Of a stretch of DNA of 64,000 bases, positions 63,001-64,000 are shown piece by piece. Below the pieces are notes generated by a model. That model saw nothing but the letters and a program-made list of their open reading frames with translations. It ran no database searches and had not been told where the DNA came from. Position 1 is the first letter of the stretch. The number at the start of each line of letters is the position of its first letter. This DNA is from Lanius collurio (Eukaryota; Chordata; Aves; Passeriformes; Laniidae). Where the stretch lies: contig JACBWW010000016.1 in assembly GCA_020086605.1 (NCBI GenBank), positions 14,673,408-14,737,407 on the forward strand. Direction: 5' to 3'. Both the position numbers and the translations under genes were made by a program.

Positions 63001-64000
63001 TTTCCAAGGCTCAAGCAACATTACTGCTTTTGTAAAAATACAGTATTAAGCCATATGCAAATGCTTTTAGTCTTTGCCTGTGTCCATGTTATGAAAAAGC
63101 TTACACTTGATTTTTTGAGTGCCTGAGGCATGACCTTCTGGATGGTTAGACATTTCTGCCTCTGACAATTTGTGTCTTACCCAAAGCTGTGGCAGGAAGG
63201 GGGCAGTCTGCTTTCACAACATATTTATATCATGGTTAAAAGACCATAAAATGGTCTCAGTTTACATCTTCCAGCCCTCCCAGTAGGAGGGACCTTTCCC
63301 AAGTCAAGTGTTTGGTGGACCAAAGCTTCCATTGTAGAGCTCTTACATTTATTACTTAAGTACAAGTCCCTGCAGCTATGTTGTTGGTTTTGGTGAGCTG
63401 CATGATGGTCTGGAAGATTGAGATGTGTCCCTGCACTGCTTCTTTCTGAAGGCTTTACTACACTCAGAGAAGTTAGGCTGTACAGTGGGCATACTGAGAG
63501 ACCTAGCTCTGTAGCAAAGAAGTGAAATTTAAGTTGTGGAAGAAGAGTTGAACTCGAAAAAAAAGGATTGCATTATTGCCAGGCATCTCTTTTCTTTCCA
63601 GCTAGCTCTTTGAATAGATCAGTGTGAATTTCTGATATCAGGGGAGCAAGAAAGTCACAATTGCATCAAAGGATGGAAAGAAAACTAGAGGTGATTACAA
63701 AAGGTGATTCTGATCACATAAAGCACTGGATTTACAGATGGCTTGCTGAGCACTGATTAATATTACTCTACAAAATGAGATTATTTTATGTGTTTGGTCA
63801 AGAGTATCAGAAATCTATAGAAACAGATGCTGAATACATCTACCAAAGTGCCAAAGCTACTGCTAAGATTATTTTATAAAATTTGTAGGACAGCAAAATA
63901 TTATCTCTGTGGTGAGATTGATCTTTCAGGAAAATATAGTAATACTGCAAACAAAGAATTTAGTGCAAAATGGGATTTATTCAGCATTTTTGCAGGCAGA
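60083..64000 (+). other. PIGK intron 9 (partial), last exons not found
   Basis: Starts with donor GTAAGT. No exon coding for the conserved PIGK end (a motif like WHPPGGF followed by a membrane helix) was seen to the window end. The 310-base gap lies within. Ordinary AT-rich sequence otherwise. Confidence 0.7.
61831..62140. other. Assembly gap (310 N)
   Basis: Run of N within the PIGK gene, downstream of exon 9. True length unknown; a short exon could be hidden here. Confidence 0.99.

Noticed and set aside
1..64000. CRISPR arrays, bacterial operons, tRNA or rRNA genes
   Set aside because: None seen; exon-intron structure, CpG islands and CR1 elements show vertebrate nuclear DNA.

Overview
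This is vertebrate nuclear DNA, almost certainly from a bird. It is AT-rich, intron-dominated sequence with two CpG islands. The recognisable interspersed repeats are all CR1 LINE remnants, one with the diagnostic CATAGAAT-type octamer tail. Two conserved genes lie head to head, AK5 on the minus strand and PIGK on the plus strand, the same divergent neighbour pair as in human 1p31.1. Two runs of N (30226-30610 and 61831-62140) mark assembly gaps.

Left part (1-30880): the 5' portion of AK5 (adenylate kinase 5), read right to left. Four coding exons are clear: the start exon (30821-30880), the P-loop exon (25469-25638), the AMP-binding exon (25236-25349) and the LID/C-terminal exon of the first kinase domain (14286-14477). 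One or two exons between the start exon and the P-loop exon are required by reading phase and by the family sequence, but they are not visible. Everything left of 14286 appears to be intron, and the second kinase domain lies outside the window.

Middle (30881-46861): the AK5 CpG-island promoter (about 30611-31330), two antisense CR1 remnants (31408-31985 and 32575-32752), then about 13.5 kb of intergenic sequence with no gene I can support. It contains one A-rich simple repeat at 37226-37352.

Right part (46862-64000): PIGK, the catalytic subunit of the GPI transamidase. Nine consecutive coding exons with GT-AG junctions and fully consistent phases encode about 331 residues: signal peptide, caspase-like domain, and catalytic His and Cys. 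The C-terminal membrane segment lies beyond the window or possibly in the second gap. Its promoter is a CpG island with a YY1-type motif overlapping the start codon.

The two genes do not act in one pathway: AK5 is a cytosolic nucleotide kinase and PIGK works in the ER. Their start codons are about 16 kb apart and each has its own CpG island, so they do not share a compact bidirectional promoter. I found no evidence of a novel biological system. The most useful observations are the missing AK5 exons, two perfect or near-perfect hairpins, and a few unexplained open frames.
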